DNA from: Spirochaetaceae bacterium
GTDB taxonomy: Bacteria > Spirochaetota > Spirochaetia > DSM-27196 > SKKC01
DNA: 49,325 nt
Direction of reading: 5' to 3'
Assembly (NCBI GenBank): GCA_007694005.1
Contig: RECN01000046.1
Location: 1 to 49,325, forward strand
The position numbers were made by a program, and so were the translations under genes. The notes under the pieces are model-generated. The model was not told where the DNA came from. It worked only from the letters and a program-made list of their open reading frames with translations, and did no database searches. Below are positions 8,976 through 17,651 of the stretch, piece by piece; position 1 is the first letter of the stretch, and every line of letters starts with the position of its first letter.

Positions 8976-9431
8976 ATGAGATTACGATCAATACTTGGCC
9001 TCGCGGCCGTTTTTGCAGTCGTTCTGGCAGGATGCGCAACGCCTGCAACGAGTGTCACCGAGGTGGCCGCCGATCTGGACACGTTTCTCGTCGGTGATGT
9101 AGCCGTCGGTGGAACCGTCGGTCGCGGTGTCCCGGTAACCGGAACAAGCATGTACGTGTATCAGTTCGGCAACGCCGAAAACACGGTTGCCGTCCTTTCC
9201 CCCGTATCACCCGAGCGGGGCAGCGCACGGATCGTGAGCGGTCGCGTGGTGCCTTTCGACGGTGAAGTGACCGAAGACGTGACCGAGGCCATTGAAGCGC
9301 ATCTCGTTGCCAATGGTGTCGACGGGGATACCCTTGGGGCAGCAACGAACCGCTCGCAGGGCCTGATCCGGACCTTTACCATCGCTAACAGCGCGGCTTT
9401 CTTCATTCTTGAAGACCCGGCCGAAGAGTAA
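8976..9431 (+). CDS. Small lipoprotein, function unknown
   Basis: This 151-residue protein opens with a lipoprotein signal peptide: MRLRSI, a hydrophobic stretch, then the lipobox LAGC with the lipidated Cys at residue 20. The mature part is mostly beta-type with no motif I recognise. It is probably anchored in the periplasm or outer membrane. An upstream in-frame ATG at 8925 is rejected because the ATG at 8976 has GGAGG at 8965-8969 and places the signal peptide at the N-terminus. Upstream, TTGGAC (8917-8922) and TAGACT (8942-8947) resemble promoter boxes but with a long 19-base spacer. An intrinsic terminator closes the gene. Confidence 0.85.
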   Translation: MRLRSILGLAAVFAVVLAGCATPATSVTEVAADLDTFLVGDVAVGGTVGRGVPVTGTSMYVYQFGNAENTVAVLSPVSPERGSARIVSGRVVPFDGEVTEDVTEAIEAHLVANGVDGDTLGAATNRSQGLIRTFTIANSAAFFILEDPAEE

Positions 9432-9453
9432 GGTTTGACCTTTGTACGTACGA

Positions 9454-9487
9454 AACCGCGGCAGTCTGACTGTCGCGGTTTTTTTTG
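9454..9487 (+). terminator. Intrinsic terminator after the lipoprotein gene
   Basis: AACCGCGGCAG and CTGTCGCGGTT form an 11-base stem with one G-T position around a TCTGA loop, followed by eight T residues. It ends the lipoprotein transcript 23 bases after the stop codon. Confidence 0.9.
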
Positions 9488-9514
9488 TTTTCTGCCACAA
9501 TGGTGGTGAACACC

Positions 9515-10231
9515 ATGAAGTATGAACTGGAAACGATCCCGGTATGGGAAGCCTATGAGGCAGACGCGGCGTGTCCGCTGTGTTTTCTCGCCGAGCGCCT
9601 CGAAAAACAGTACGTGAAGTTTTATCTGGGCGATTCGGTCATGACACCCGAAATACGTGTGAAGGTGAACAGGCGCGGATTCTGTCCGCATCACTGGCGT
9701 GCGCTGCTGGGAGCCGGAAACAAGCTCGGGCTTGCACTGATGGCCGGTACGTACATTGAGACCGTCAGGGAAACGCTGGCCTCCGAGCAGAAGAAGCTCA
9801 CGGGACGCAAAGGCCCGACGGCAAAAGTTTTCGAGAGCAGCCAGGCGACCATGATCGCCCGCACCGACGACTGCCTGATCTGCGAGCGTCTGCAGTACAC
9901 GCTTTCTAATTATGCGTATACCGTCGCGCGGCTTTTTACCGACGACGCGACCTTCCGGCAGCGTTTCCAGGAATCCCGCGGATTCTGTCTGACGCATCTG
10001 CCGTTCGCCTTGCGCGTTGGCAGAAAGACACTGTCCGGCGCTGAGTTCTCCCGCTATGCTGACACAGTTTTCGGCATTATTGACCACGATCTGGCGGCCG
10101 TTCACGAAGATCTCGCGCAGTTTACGGGGCAGTTTGACTACCGTGCTACCGGGCCGGTTACCGAAGCAATGAAGGCCGCGACCCCACGAGCGGTGGCAAA
10201 ACTCGCCGGGACGAACCCGACAGGACACTAA
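9515..10231 (+). CDS. DUF6062 family protein
   Basis: This cytoplasmic protein of about 238 residues resembles the DUF6062 family, whose members begin with a TIP(V/I)W-(D/E)AY segment and a CPLC pair. It has several paired Cys/His positions: CPLCFL near residue 24, FCPHHW near 57, DCLICERL near 118 and FCLTHLP near 162. These suggest a metal- or redox-active site, repeated twice. Possible starts are TTG 9485, ATG 9500 and ATG 9515. The first lies in the terminator, and MKYELETIP at 9515 best fits the family. The function is unknown. Its 3' end overlaps the convergent DUF1707 gene by four bases. Confidence 0.8.
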   Translation: MKYELETIPVWEAYEADAACPLCFLAERLEKQYVKFYLGDSVMTPEIRVKVNRRGFCPHHWRALLGAGNKLGLALMAGTYIETVRETLASEQKKLTGRKGPTAKVFESSQATMIARTDDCLICERLQYTLSNYAYTVARLFTDDATFRQRFQESRGFCLTHLPFALRVGRKTLSGAEFSRYADTVFGIIDHDLAAVHEDLAQFTGQFDYRATGPVTEAMKAATPRAVAKLAGTNPTGH

Positions 10232-10890
10232 CGCTTGCCGAAGAGTTTCTTTTTTGGGCCCTTGACCGATACTTCGATCCCGCCGAACAGCGCGAAACCT
10301 TTCACCGTGACCGTTGGTCGATCGGGACCTGCGGTATGCGATACGCCTTCGAAGGCACCGAACAGCCCCGAACCGCTGACGACAACGTTCACTCCCGGCG
10401 GTGCGATGACTTCAACACCGCCGAACACCGCAAAGCACTCGATCTCGTAGTACTCACCTGGGACGAATGCCGTGTTTCGCAGATCAAACTCGGTGCCTCC
10501 GAAAACGGTTATCGATGAGGTCTTTTTCGCGAGACCCCCGGATCCTCCCCGTTCGGTTCCGCTGAACACGCAGACGACCCGGTCTGTTTCGGCCGGAGGC
10601 GCGCTTGCCATGAGAAATCCACGGTCCTCAGCAGGCAGATCAGCCAGAGCGTCATGGTTGCCGGTGCGGGCCGGTACCGGCGCGTCTGAAGAGGGCAGAT
10701 CGGCGACGAGGCGTCGAAGCTGACGGAGGTCGGTTGCCCGATTGGCTTCGTCCAGCCTGTGCTCGAACTCGTCTTCAGTGAGATAGTCGTGGGAGTAGCC
10801 GTTGCTGATCCTGTCGACGAAGTCCTGCCGAATCCGTTCACTGATCTGATACGCCCGTTCCGGTGTCTGGTCGTCATTCATGACAGCCAT
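10228..10890 (-). CDS. DUF1707 / LiaF-like C-terminal domain protein
   Basis: The N-terminal part (about residues 8-65) fits DUF1707, a short helical domain with the pattern R...F...SNGYSHDYLTEDEFEHRL and the ending LRRLVADLP. The C-terminal half (about 120-210) is a repeated beta-helical unit with VFGGTEFDLRN, CFAVFGGVEVIAPPG, GLFGAF and FALFGGIEV, like the LiaF C-terminal domain of envelope-stress sensing proteins. No transmembrane segment is visible, so the protein is probably cytoplasmic. I chose the ATG at 10890 (MAVMNDD), and 10881 is also possible. It is divergent from the MFS gene across 66 bases. It may be a stress-response modulator, but this is inferred from the domain alone. Confidence 0.78.
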   Translation of the reverse strand: MAVMNDDQTPERAYQISERIRQDFVDRISNGYSHDYLTEDEFEHRLDEANRATDLRQLRRLVADLPSSDAPVPARTGNHDALADLPAEDRGFLMASAPPAETDRVVCVFSGTERGGSGGLAKKTSSITVFGGTEFDLRNTAFVPGEYYEIECFAVFGGVEVIAPPGVNVVVSGSGLFGAFEGVSHTAGPDRPTVTVKGFALFGGIEVSVKGPKKKLFGKR

Positions 10891-10956
10891 ATTATTCCGC
10901 AGATGCGGGAACGGCAATAACTTGAGCAGTTGAGGCAGTATCACTATATTCCCCGT

Positions 10957-12273
10957 ATGGGCGATACATCACACCGGGGGCCCGCTGTTTCCGGTACTAC
11001 GTGGAAATTTGCGGGGCTGGAGTTTTTTTTCTGGTCGAGTGTCGTCGCGCTTGAAGCGTTTCTGGTTCCGTACCTGACGACGATAGGGCTTGGAAGCAGC
11101 GCAGCGGGCATTGTCATGTCGAGTATTTTCCTTGGCGGGATTATATCGGCTCCCTTGTGGGGTGCATTCTGCGACGCCGGAAGCCGGCACCGATTCGTGA
11201 TGCTTCTGTCCTTCGCCGTCGGGGCTGCTGCTGTCCTCCTGATCCCTGTCGCGGGTGCCCGCCTGTTGCCGGTTTTCGTCCTGGGGTTGGCGTACTCGGC
11301 AACCGCGAACGCAATGCCCGGCATCCTCGACAGCTGGATCATGCACACCCGTCGAAGTGACAAAGGGGTACAGTATGGCCTCGCCCGAGGCTTCGGTTCG
11401 GCTGGATTTGCCCTCGGGGGTCTGACCCTCGGACGGCTGATCGATGCAACTTCGCTTGGGATCATGTTTCCCTATTACGCCGTCGCTGTCGGGCTTGCTG
11501 CGATTATGGCGCTGCGGATCTCTCGCAGCCATACACCACCGCCGGGACCCGAAGCGGTTGAAACCCGTGTTGCCGGTGATGCCGAAGACGACGCCCCGGT
11601 CCATGCCGTTGCCGACCGGCCGGTCGTTTCGCAGACACCACATATCTCCGGTGGCGCTGTGAAGGCCATGCTGACTTCGGTTCCATACATGGTCTTTCTT
11701 GTAATGTCGCTTCTGATCTTCATTCAGCTTCGCGCGGCGATTACGTTCCTGCCGCTGCTCATCTACGAAGCGGGTGGAAGCAGTACTATGGTCGGACTCG
11801 CGCAGATGGTCGGAGCCGGAGGCGAAATCCCCTTCATGTTTGCCTCGGTTCTACTGCTGAAGTGGTTCAGACCCCGGGCACTCCTGCTCTTTTCCATGGC
11901 CATGTTCATTCTGCGGATCGGACTGCTCGGATGGATACACAGCCCCGAGGGGCTCGTTGCCGCCCAGGCCCTTCACGGTCTGTCGTTTGGCGTTTTTCTG
12001 CCGGTAAGCATTCACTACATCGACCGTATCGCGCCTCGCCGGTACGCCACCGTCTTTCAGACCACCGCAACTTCAGTGCATTTCGGTATCGGGAGCGTGA
12101 TTGGAAGCTCATTAAGTGGTATTATTGTTTCGGCGATAGGTTTGCGTGCAATGTACAGATTGCTGGGTTTTCCGGTCATCCTGGCTACCCTCGGCTTTGC
12201 CGTCTTTCTTTTCATTGATACCCGTTCTCCGGGACGACGCCGCACAGAAAGGACTACCCATGATCTTCGATAG
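10957..12273 (+). CDS. MFS permease
   Basis: This roughly 438-residue major facilitator protein is predicted to have 12 transmembrane helices in two halves, separated by a hydrophilic loop (about residues 185-225) rich in Asp, Ala and Val. The first-half signature AGIVMSSIFLGGIISAPLWG and the following DAGSRHR match the MFS loop between helices 2 and 3. The start region FAGLEFFFWSS resembles LacY/nucleoside-symporter-like MFS members. I use the ATG at 10957. A TTG at 10930 would add nine residues. It ends 15 bases before the MCE gene, so it is probably the first gene of the lipid-transport operon. The substrate is unknown. Confidence 0.85.
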   Translation: MGDTSHRGPAVSGTTWKFAGLEFFFWSSVVALEAFLVPYLTTIGLGSSAAGIVMSSIFLGGIISAPLWGAFCDAGSRHRFVMLLSFAVGAAAVLLIPVAGARLLPVFVLGLAYSATANAMPGILDSWIMHTRRSDKGVQYGLARGFGSAGFALGGLTLGRLIDATSLGIMFPYYAVAVGLAAIMALRISRSHTPPPGPEAVETRVAGDAEDDAPVHAVADRPVVSQTPHISGGAVKAMLTSVPYMVFLVMSLLIFIQLRAAITFLPLLIYEAGGSSTMVGLAQMVGAGGEIPFMFASVLLLKWFRPRALLLFSMAMFILRIGLLGWIHSPEGLVAAQALHGLSFGVFLPVSIHYIDRIAPRRYATVFQTTATSVHFGIGSVIGSSLSGIIVSAIGLRAMYRLLGFPVILATLGFAVFLFIDTRSPGRRRTERTTHDLR

Positions 12274-12288
12274 AAAGAGCAGTACCCA

Positions 12289-13221
12289 ATGAGATCTCCG
12301 AGCCGACTTGGGCGAGCGCTGATTTTCGTGACGGTTTGTCTCGTGCTCATCGGGGCGTTTTTCGTCTCTGCGATCAGCGATCAGCTCCTCAGAAGCGATG
12401 ACGAGTACATCGTCGAGTTCCGGAACACGCCCGTCTCGGGGCTCGCTGTCGGTTCCAGGGTGCAGTATCGCGGTATACCGGTGGGAGACGTTCGCGATAT
12501 CTCCTTCGCGCCGGAGGATATCGAGACCATACAGATCAGGGTCGCGATCGACCGCTCAGTTCCTGTCCCGTCGGATGTCACGGTAGGGGTGCAGCCAATC
12601 GGTATAACCGGGGTTACGGTGATCAGTCTCAGCGGTGGAACAAATTCGGCCCCCCGTCTGGAACCCGGTACAGTGCTCGTCGCAGAAGGCTCACTTCTGG
12701 ACGAGCTGACCGCTTCCGCCCGCACGATAGCCGATTCGCTCGATGACATCATTGAAGGAGTGGTCGATCTTGTCGGTGAGGAAAACCGGCAGGAGGTTAC
12801 GTCGTTTCTCCGGGCGGCTTCTTCAATTCTGGAAGAGAACCGGAGTGGCGTGCAGTCGACTGTGGACAACGTGACTGCCGGCAGCGGTGAGCTCGTTCGA
12901 TCGATTGAAACGATCGCTCGAAGCGCCGAGGGAATAGAACGCATCGTACAACATCTCGAGCAGACCGTGATGTCTCTTGATCTGGCTGAGACGTCCGAGA
13001 GTCTGAATCGAGCGATTCTCGCGGTTGAGGAAGTGGTTGCTGGAGCAGGAAGTACTGTAACCGTTTTCGATCAGGCCATACGGGAGAACAGACAGACCTT
13101 CTCGCAGACGGTCCGAACACTCGATCGAACCATCAACTCCCTGAACGATCTGGTTGCACAGCTGAACAGCGATCCCTCACTCCTGCTTCGGGGACGCTCC
13201 ACGGGAGGAAGCTTACGATGA
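12289..13221 (+). CDS. mlaD: MCE-domain protein, MlaD-like
   Basis: MlaD-type proteins bind phospholipid in the periplasm and link the inner-membrane ABC transporter to the outer membrane. This 310-residue protein has one N-terminal membrane anchor (about 12-30), then a single MCE domain (about 38-115, YRGIPVGDVRDI and PIGITGVTVISLSGG). A long helical C-terminal region (about 125-300) is predicted to form a coiled coil. It is longer than E. coli MlaD (about 183 residues) and closer in shape to MCE proteins with helical tails. Its stop codon overlaps the next start in an ATGA junction. It lies between the MFS gene and the auxiliary lipoprotein. Confidence 0.9.
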   Translation: MRSPSRLGRALIFVTVCLVLIGAFFVSAISDQLLRSDDEYIVEFRNTPVSGLAVGSRVQYRGIPVGDVRDISFAPEDIETIQIRVAIDRSVPVPSDVTVGVQPIGITGVTVISLSGGTNSAPRLEPGTVLVAEGSLLDELTASARTIADSLDDIIEGVVDLVGEENRQEVTSFLRAASSILEENRSGVQSTVDNVTAGSGELVRSIETIARSAEGIERIVQHLEQTVMSLDLAETSESLNRAILAVEEVVAGAGSTVTVFDQAIRENRQTFSQTVRTLDRTINSLNDLVAQLNSDPSLLLRGRSTGGSLR

Positions 13222-13835
13222 TGCATAAGAAACGGAAAACGCGCTTTGTGCGGACGCTGCTGCTTGGCGCCGCGGTAACTCTGTTGAGTTCATGTACCAT
13301 ATTTCCATCACGGGCAACGTACTACTACGCGCTTGAGTACAGCGCTCCCGAAGCGACGACCGATGCAGTTGAACTCGGAGTTGTCCGCGTATTCGAACCG
13401 AACGTGTCGGCCGCGTACAATCGGCGACAGATTGTGGTCAGGGACGGTTCCCCACGCTTTCAGTATCTGACCGACGACATGTGGGCGATCGACCTTGTAG
13501 ATACGCTGCAGGATTTCATCGAACGGTACTTTCACGATACCGGGACCTTCAGCGAGATCATCGGCGAGTTCAGTCCTCTTCCGGCGGATTTCGAGATTCA
13601 CTCCGCGATACGTCGACTCGAGTTTCTCTGTTGTGACACACCCGAGGCGCGTGTCGAGATCGTGTTCGAGCTGCGTCGCCCTGACGGCCGGGTGCTCGTA
13701 CGGGAAGAGTTCCGCCGGAACGAAGAACTGGAGGCGGGCGACCTCGTCGCGTTCGCGTGGGGCGCAAACGCACTTTTTCTGGAGGCTGTGGCGGAGTTCG
13801 ATCAGCGAATCCGGGATGATTTCGCCGGCCAGTAG
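13218..13835 (+). CDS. ABC-type transport auxiliary lipoprotein (PqiC/DUF330-like)
   Basis: This 205-residue protein has a basic N-terminus, a hydrophobic stretch and a lipobox LLSSC (Cys at about 26), so it is predicted to be lipidated. The mature part starts TYYYALEYSAPEA and contains VGVVRVFEPN-like and YNRRQIVVRDGSPRFQYLTDDMWA segments, as in the auxiliary lipoproteins of MCE transporters (PqiC, LetA/YebT partner families). Such proteins sit in the outer membrane and complete the lipid path. Translation is coupled to the MCE gene through the ATGA overlap, and the STAS-MlaE gene follows after six bases. Confidence 0.8.
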   Translation: MMHKKRKTRFVRTLLLGAAVTLLSSCTIFPSRATYYYALEYSAPEATTDAVELGVVRVFEPNVSAAYNRRQIVVRDGSPRFQYLTDDMWAIDLVDTLQDFIERYFHDTGTFSEIIGEFSPLPADFEIHSAIRRLEFLCCDTPEARVEIVFELRRPDGRVLVREEFRRNEELEAGDLVAFAWGANALFLEAVAEFDQRIRDDFAGQ

Positions 13836-13841
13836 GTACCA

Positions 13842-14921
13842 ATGCGCATTGAGCACCATGTTCTGTATCTGGAAGGAAAACTTACTCTGAACACCGTGCC
13901 GGCGATAGCCCGGCGACTCGGTAAAATCCGGAGGCGACAGCTGCTCGCTCTGAAAAGCGTCGACCTATCCGGGGTCGGTCGAGTCGACAGCTGCGGTCTC
14001 GGGCTCATTGAAACGCTGCGTGACGGTGGGTATCGCAAGCCCCTGCCGGTGGTTAACGCCTCATCCGCGGTCGAGGATGTCATAAATACCTTCGCGGACA
14101 AACCTCTGGAGGTCATGCCAACGGAACCCCCACGAGGTTTTTTCAGCGACGGGATCGGTGCCGGTCTGTATGCGATCTTTCACATGCTTACGGAAGGACT
14201 GCTCGTGGCGGGAGAAGTCTTTGCTGCTTCTGCCGTGTCGCTTTTTATACCCTCACGACATCGTAAAGGAGCAATCTCCGAACAGATTGTCCAGATCGGA
14301 GCGCGCGGTGTGCCCATCGTCGGGCTTCTGTCGTTTATCATAGGGTTCATCCTGGCTCTTCAGGGAGCCGTGCAGCTGGAGCAGTTCGGTGGGACGCCTT
14401 TTATCGCTGATCTCATGGCGCTCGCGATGTTCCGTGAGCTTGCGCCGCTTCTCACGGCCATTATCGTGACCGGACGCACCGGTTCAGCGATGGCAAGCGA
14501 AATCGGCACCATGCAGGTCACGAACGAAATCGACGCGCTACGCGCCATGGGAATACGCCCTTACGAGTATGTCGTGGGTCCGAAGTTCATAGCCATGACG
14601 GTCGTCATGCCTATGCTCGCATTTCTGAGTGCGGTCATCGGTATTTTCAGCGGGCTTGTCGTCTCGGTGTTTGTCGCGGGACAACCGGCCCGGACGTATA
14701 TTGATCGCAGTCTGAACATCCTTTCTGCCGGAGACGGGTTGTTACTGCTCACGAAATCGCTCCTGTTCGGCTGGGCGATTGCCGCCATCGCGGTGTATTC
14801 CGGGACGAATGTCGAAGGCGGTGCGGTAGAGGTCGGGAAGGCGACGACGAACGCCGTCGTAACCACCACATTTGTCGTAGTCATCCTGAATGTCGTATTC
14901 AGCCTCGTGTATGTGCTATAG
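13842..14921 (+). CDS. mlaE: STAS-MlaE fusion: lipid ABC transporter permease
   Basis: The 359-residue protein joins two subunits that are separate in E. coli. Residues 1 to about 95 form a STAS domain like MlaB, including DLSGVGRVDSCGLGLI with the conserved Ser of the STAS loop. Residues about 105-355 form the MlaE permease with five to six membrane helices and the characteristic GAVQLEQFGGTPFIADLMALAMFREL-type region and TGRTGSAMASEIGTMQVTNE. The permease forms the inner-membrane channel for phospholipid transport, and STAS stabilises the ATPase. The ATPase gene begins nine bases downstream. This domain order is known in other didermic bacteria, so it is notable but not unique. Confidence 0.92.
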   Translation: MRIEHHVLYLEGKLTLNTVPAIARRLGKIRRRQLLALKSVDLSGVGRVDSCGLGLIETLRDGGYRKPLPVVNASSAVEDVINTFADKPLEVMPTEPPRGFFSDGIGAGLYAIFHMLTEGLLVAGEVFAASAVSLFIPSRHRKGAISEQIVQIGARGVPIVGLLSFIIGFILALQGAVQLEQFGGTPFIADLMALAMFRELAPLLTAIIVTGRTGSAMASEIGTMQVTNEIDALRAMGIRPYEYVVGPKFIAMTVVMPMLAFLSAVIGIFSGLVVSVFVAGQPARTYIDRSLNILSAGDGLLLLTKSLLFGWAIAAIAVYSGTNVEGGAVEVGKATTNAVVTTTFVVVILNVVFSLVYVL

Positions 14922-14930
14922 GGTAGTTTC

Positions 14931-15704
14931 ATGAGCGACGCACAACAACCGGTCATGGCTATCCACGATCTTGATTGCCATTACAAGGGGAAACAGGTCC
15001 TCTACGGCGTGAACGCGTCGTTCCCTCCCGGGAAGATCACGGTCATTGCAGGGCGAAGCGGCTGCGGAAAAACAACCCTGCTTCGCAATGCGCTGCGATT
15101 GAATGAACCGAGTTCCGGTCGCATCGAATTTTTTGGTCAGGACATTTCCCACTTAAGCCAGGACGAGCTCATGGAGCTGCGCCCGCGCATGGGAGTGCTG
15201 TTTCAGAGCGGCGCACTGATACAAAGCTATACCGTAGCAGAGAACGTGGCGGTTCCGCTGGAACAGCATACGCGCATGCCGCTCAAGCTGATTGAGCGTG
15301 TGGTATCGAGGAAGCTTGAGCTCGTGGAACTTGAAGGCGCGGAACACTCGATGCCGTCAGAGCTCTCAGGCGGCATGCGGAAACGTGCCGCCCTCGCGCG
15401 CACGCTTGCGCTCGATCCCGAAATCGTCTTTTTCGATGAACCGAGCGCCGGACTCGATCCGGTCACCGCGGCATCGCTCGATGAACTGATCGTAAGTTTG
15501 AGCCGGAAACTCAAGATTACGGTTGTAATCGTTACTCACGAACTCACGAGTATCAAGCGCATTGGAGACCGAATGCTTTTTCTCGACTCCGGGAAAGCAG
15601 TGTTCGAGGGGTCTCTCAATCAGGCTCTCAAGTCCGACCTGCCGCCGCTGCAGGAGTTCTTCAGACTGAGTGATCCCGGCCAACGTTTTGAAGAATCTGA
15701 TTGA
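14931..15704 (+). CDS. mlaF: Lipid ABC transporter ATPase MlaF
   Basis: This 257-residue ABC ATPase powers the Mla-type transporter. It has Walker A GRSGCGKTT (41-49), the Q-loop segment VLFQSGALIQSYTVAENV (89-106) with the FQSGAL typical of the MlaF group, signature LSGGM (145-149), Walker B IVFFDE (165-170), GLDP (174-177) and the switch histidine in IVTHEL. It is the last gene of the operon MFS - mlaD - lipoprotein - mlaE - mlaF. Its final 44 bases overlap the 3' end of the convergent serine hydrolase gene. Confidence 0.95.
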   Translation: MSDAQQPVMAIHDLDCHYKGKQVLYGVNASFPPGKITVIAGRSGCGKTTLLRNALRLNEPSSGRIEFFGQDISHLSQDELMELRPRMGVLFQSGALIQSYTVAENVAVPLEQHTRMPLKLIERVVSRKLELVELEGAEHSMPSELSGGMRKRAALARTLALDPEIVFFDEPSAGLDPVTAASLDELIVSLSRKLKITVVIVTHELTSIKRIGDRMLFLDSGKAVFEGSLNQALKSDLPPLQEFFRLSDPGQRFEESD

Positions 15705-16335
15705 TAAAATCTATCTCGTCCTTGTCTACACGATGACCCATTCCCGGATACAGTCGACACGTCACCTCGGCACCCATTGACTCAAGCGTTTCAGCCGACT
15801 CGGTTACCCGCTCTTTCGGAATGTGTATATCCTGGTCGCTGCATCCGAAGAATGCAGGCGTGCCGCTCAGGCTCCCGGGATAGTCTCGAGGTGTCCCCGG
15901 TGGCCCGATCAGCCCTCCACTCAAGGCGAACAGCCCACCGTAGCGCCGCGGTCTGCGCGCAACGTACTCGCTGGCAAGGCAGGCTCCCTGGCTGAAACCG
16001 AGGAAGCAGATGCGTTCTGCGGGTATCCCTGCCTGGATAATGCGTTCGGTGACTTCATCCATAGTAGCGAGCGCTGACGAAATATAGGGCTCATTGGAAG
16101 AGATGTCCTCGAGGAAGCTGTAGGGATACCAGGTGTTACTGTCCGCCTGCGGTGCAACTACGTGAAGATCATCACTTACCAGTTCGGCCAGCAGCCCCAG
16201 GATGCTTTCAGCAATTGCGCCCCGCCCATGCACCATAATCAGAGCGCCTCGTGCATCCGAAGGGGCAACCCCGGTGCGAACGGCGTGTTCGGCGGAATGT
16301 GGACCGGGATTAGTGGCTGGAATATGTAGTGTCAT
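15661..16335 (-). CDS. Phospholipase/carboxylesterase-type alpha/beta hydrolase
   Basis: This 224-residue serine hydrolase is of the carboxylesterase/lysophospholipase (YpfH/EstB-like) type. The nucleophile elbow is GFSQGA with Ser115. The acid is Asp167 or Asp169 in CSDQDIHIP, and the base is His201 in GMGHRVD. An oxyanion segment MVHGRGA lies at about 34-40. The ATG at 16335 (MTLHIPAT) is chosen over one at 16350. No export signal is seen, so it is cytoplasmic. Its 3' end overlaps mlaF on the other strand by 44 bases. A link with lipid turnover is tempting given the neighbouring lipid transporter, but the substrate is unknown. Confidence 0.85.
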   Translation of the reverse strand: MTLHIPATNPGPHSAEHAVRTGVAPSDARGALIMVHGRGAIAESILGLLAELVSDDLHVVAPQADSNTWYPYSFLEDISSNEPYISSALATMDEVTERIIQAGIPAERICFLGFSQGACLASEYVARRPRRYGGLFALSGGLIGPPGTPRDYPGSLSGTPAFFGCSDQDIHIPKERVTESAETLESMGAEVTCRLYPGMGHRVDKDEIDFINQILQNVGRDHSV

Positions 16336-16469
16336 GGCGTAAAAATACATCCGTGACCATTATCGGGGCAAGCTATCGACCGGCGCCGGCACCAGGGTGG
16401 TGGACAGTACCGGAAACATGATACGATTCTGACAGTAAACCATAGAATCAAAACGAAGGAGTTATCCAT

Positions 16470-17561
16470 ATGAACAAAGCAGGTTCAAAACTTAAGCTGA
16501 AGCCCGGTGTCGTAACTGGACAGGATCTCGTAGATCTGTACGCCTATTGCCGCGAAGCCAAATGCGCTCTTCCGGCATATAACGTCATCGGTTCGAGCAG
16601 TCTCAATGCAGCAATGCAGGCGGCCAAAGAGGCCAACGCCCCGATCATAATACAGTTCTCCAACGGCGGTGCCCACTTCAACGCAGGTAAGTTCCTTGAC
16701 AACAGTGACGAGCGTGCCGCGGTTGCCGGTGGTGTTGCAGGAGCACGTCACGTCCACATTCTCAGCAAGATCTATGGAGTCGCGGTCGTCCTTCACACCG
16801 ACCACGCGGCACGAAAGCTCCTGCCCTGGATCGATGGTCTTCTCGAAGAAGGCGCCAAGTTCCACAAGGAAACCGGTGCCCCTCTGTTCAGTTCCCACAT
16901 GCTCGACCTGAGTGAGGAGCCGCTGGAAGAAAACCTTGCGACCTGCAAGGAGTACATGAAGAAGCTCGCCGCCATTGACATGCAGCTTGAACTCGAACTT
17001 GGCGTTACCGGCGGGGAAGAAGACGGCGTCGATAACAGCAGTGTTGATGCATCACGGCTCTATACCCAGCCCGAAGAGGTTCTCGCCGCGTACGAAGCGC
17101 TGAAGGATCTTGGACAATTCACGGTTGCTGCCGCGTTTGGAAACACCCATGGCGTGTACAAGCCCGGTAACGTGAAGCTGAAGCCGGAAATACTCAAGGC
17201 CTCACAGGACAAGGTAGCCGAAGTGCACAGTCTTCCCGAAAAGCCGCTCGCGCTTGTTTTCCACGGCGGTTCGGGCTCAACCGAAGGCGAGATCACCGAG
17301 GCGGTATCCTACGGTGTCGTGAAGTTCAACATCGATACCGATACGCAGTGGGCATTCACGCAGCCGATCAAGAAGTACATGGATGAAAACGACGGCTATC
17401 TGCACTCGCAGATCGGTAACCCCGAAGGTCCCGACAAGCCGAACAAGAAGAAGATCGATCCCCGGGGATGGATGCACCTCGGAGAAAAGCAGGTCGTCAA
17501 GCGTCTCGTGGATGCCTTCGGCCACCTTGGTGCCACCGACAAGTTCGTCTTTGAAGACTGA
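16470..17561 (+). CDS. fbaA: Class II fructose-bisphosphate aldolase
   Basis: This zinc-dependent aldolase splits fructose 1,6-bisphosphate in glycolysis and runs in reverse in gluconeogenesis. The 363-residue length and sequence fit the class IIA (E. coli FbaA-like) group: ALPAYNVIGSSSLNAAMQAA near the start, VLHTDHAARKLLPWIDGLL with catalytic Asp111 and zinc ligand His112, FGNTHGVYKPGNVKL with a second zinc His, VFHGGSGS for phosphate binding, and NIDTDTQWAF. A strong AAGGAG lies at 16456-16461. The gene is monocistronic, closed by the hairpin at 17583-17608. Confidence 0.96.
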   Translation: MNKAGSKLKLKPGVVTGQDLVDLYAYCREAKCALPAYNVIGSSSLNAAMQAAKEANAPIIIQFSNGGAHFNAGKFLDNSDERAAVAGGVAGARHVHILSKIYGVAVVLHTDHAARKLLPWIDGLLEEGAKFHKETGAPLFSSHMLDLSEEPLEENLATCKEYMKKLAAIDMQLELELGVTGGEEDGVDNSSVDASRLYTQPEEVLAAYEALKDLGQFTVAAAFGNTHGVYKPGNVKLKPEILKASQDKVAEVHSLPEKPLALVFHGGSGSTEGEITEAVSYGVVKFNIDTDTQWAFTQPIKKYMDENDGYLHSQIGNPEGPDKPNKKKIDPRGWMHLGEKQVVKRLVDAFGHLGATDKFVFED

Positions 17562-17582
17562 ACCATTACCCTATGCCTTCCG

Positions 17583-17608
17583 TCCGGAGCAGGATCGTCT
17601 GCTCCGGA
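17583..17608 (+). terminator. Intrinsic-type terminator hairpin after the aldolase gene
   Basis: TCCGGAGCAG (17583-17592) and CTGCTCCGGA (17599-17608) form a perfect 10-bp stem around GATCGT. The tail TTCTATTCC is only moderately T-rich, so termination may be partial, and read-through into the hemolysin III gene is possible. Confidence 0.7.
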
Positions 17609-17651
17609 TTCTATTCCGGAACAACGTTCATACCCATGAGGACCCTGTACA

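Noticed and set aside
9485-9514. TTG start for the DUF6062 gene
   Set aside because: It lies within the T-run of the preceding terminator; an ATG at 9500 or 9515 fits the family better.
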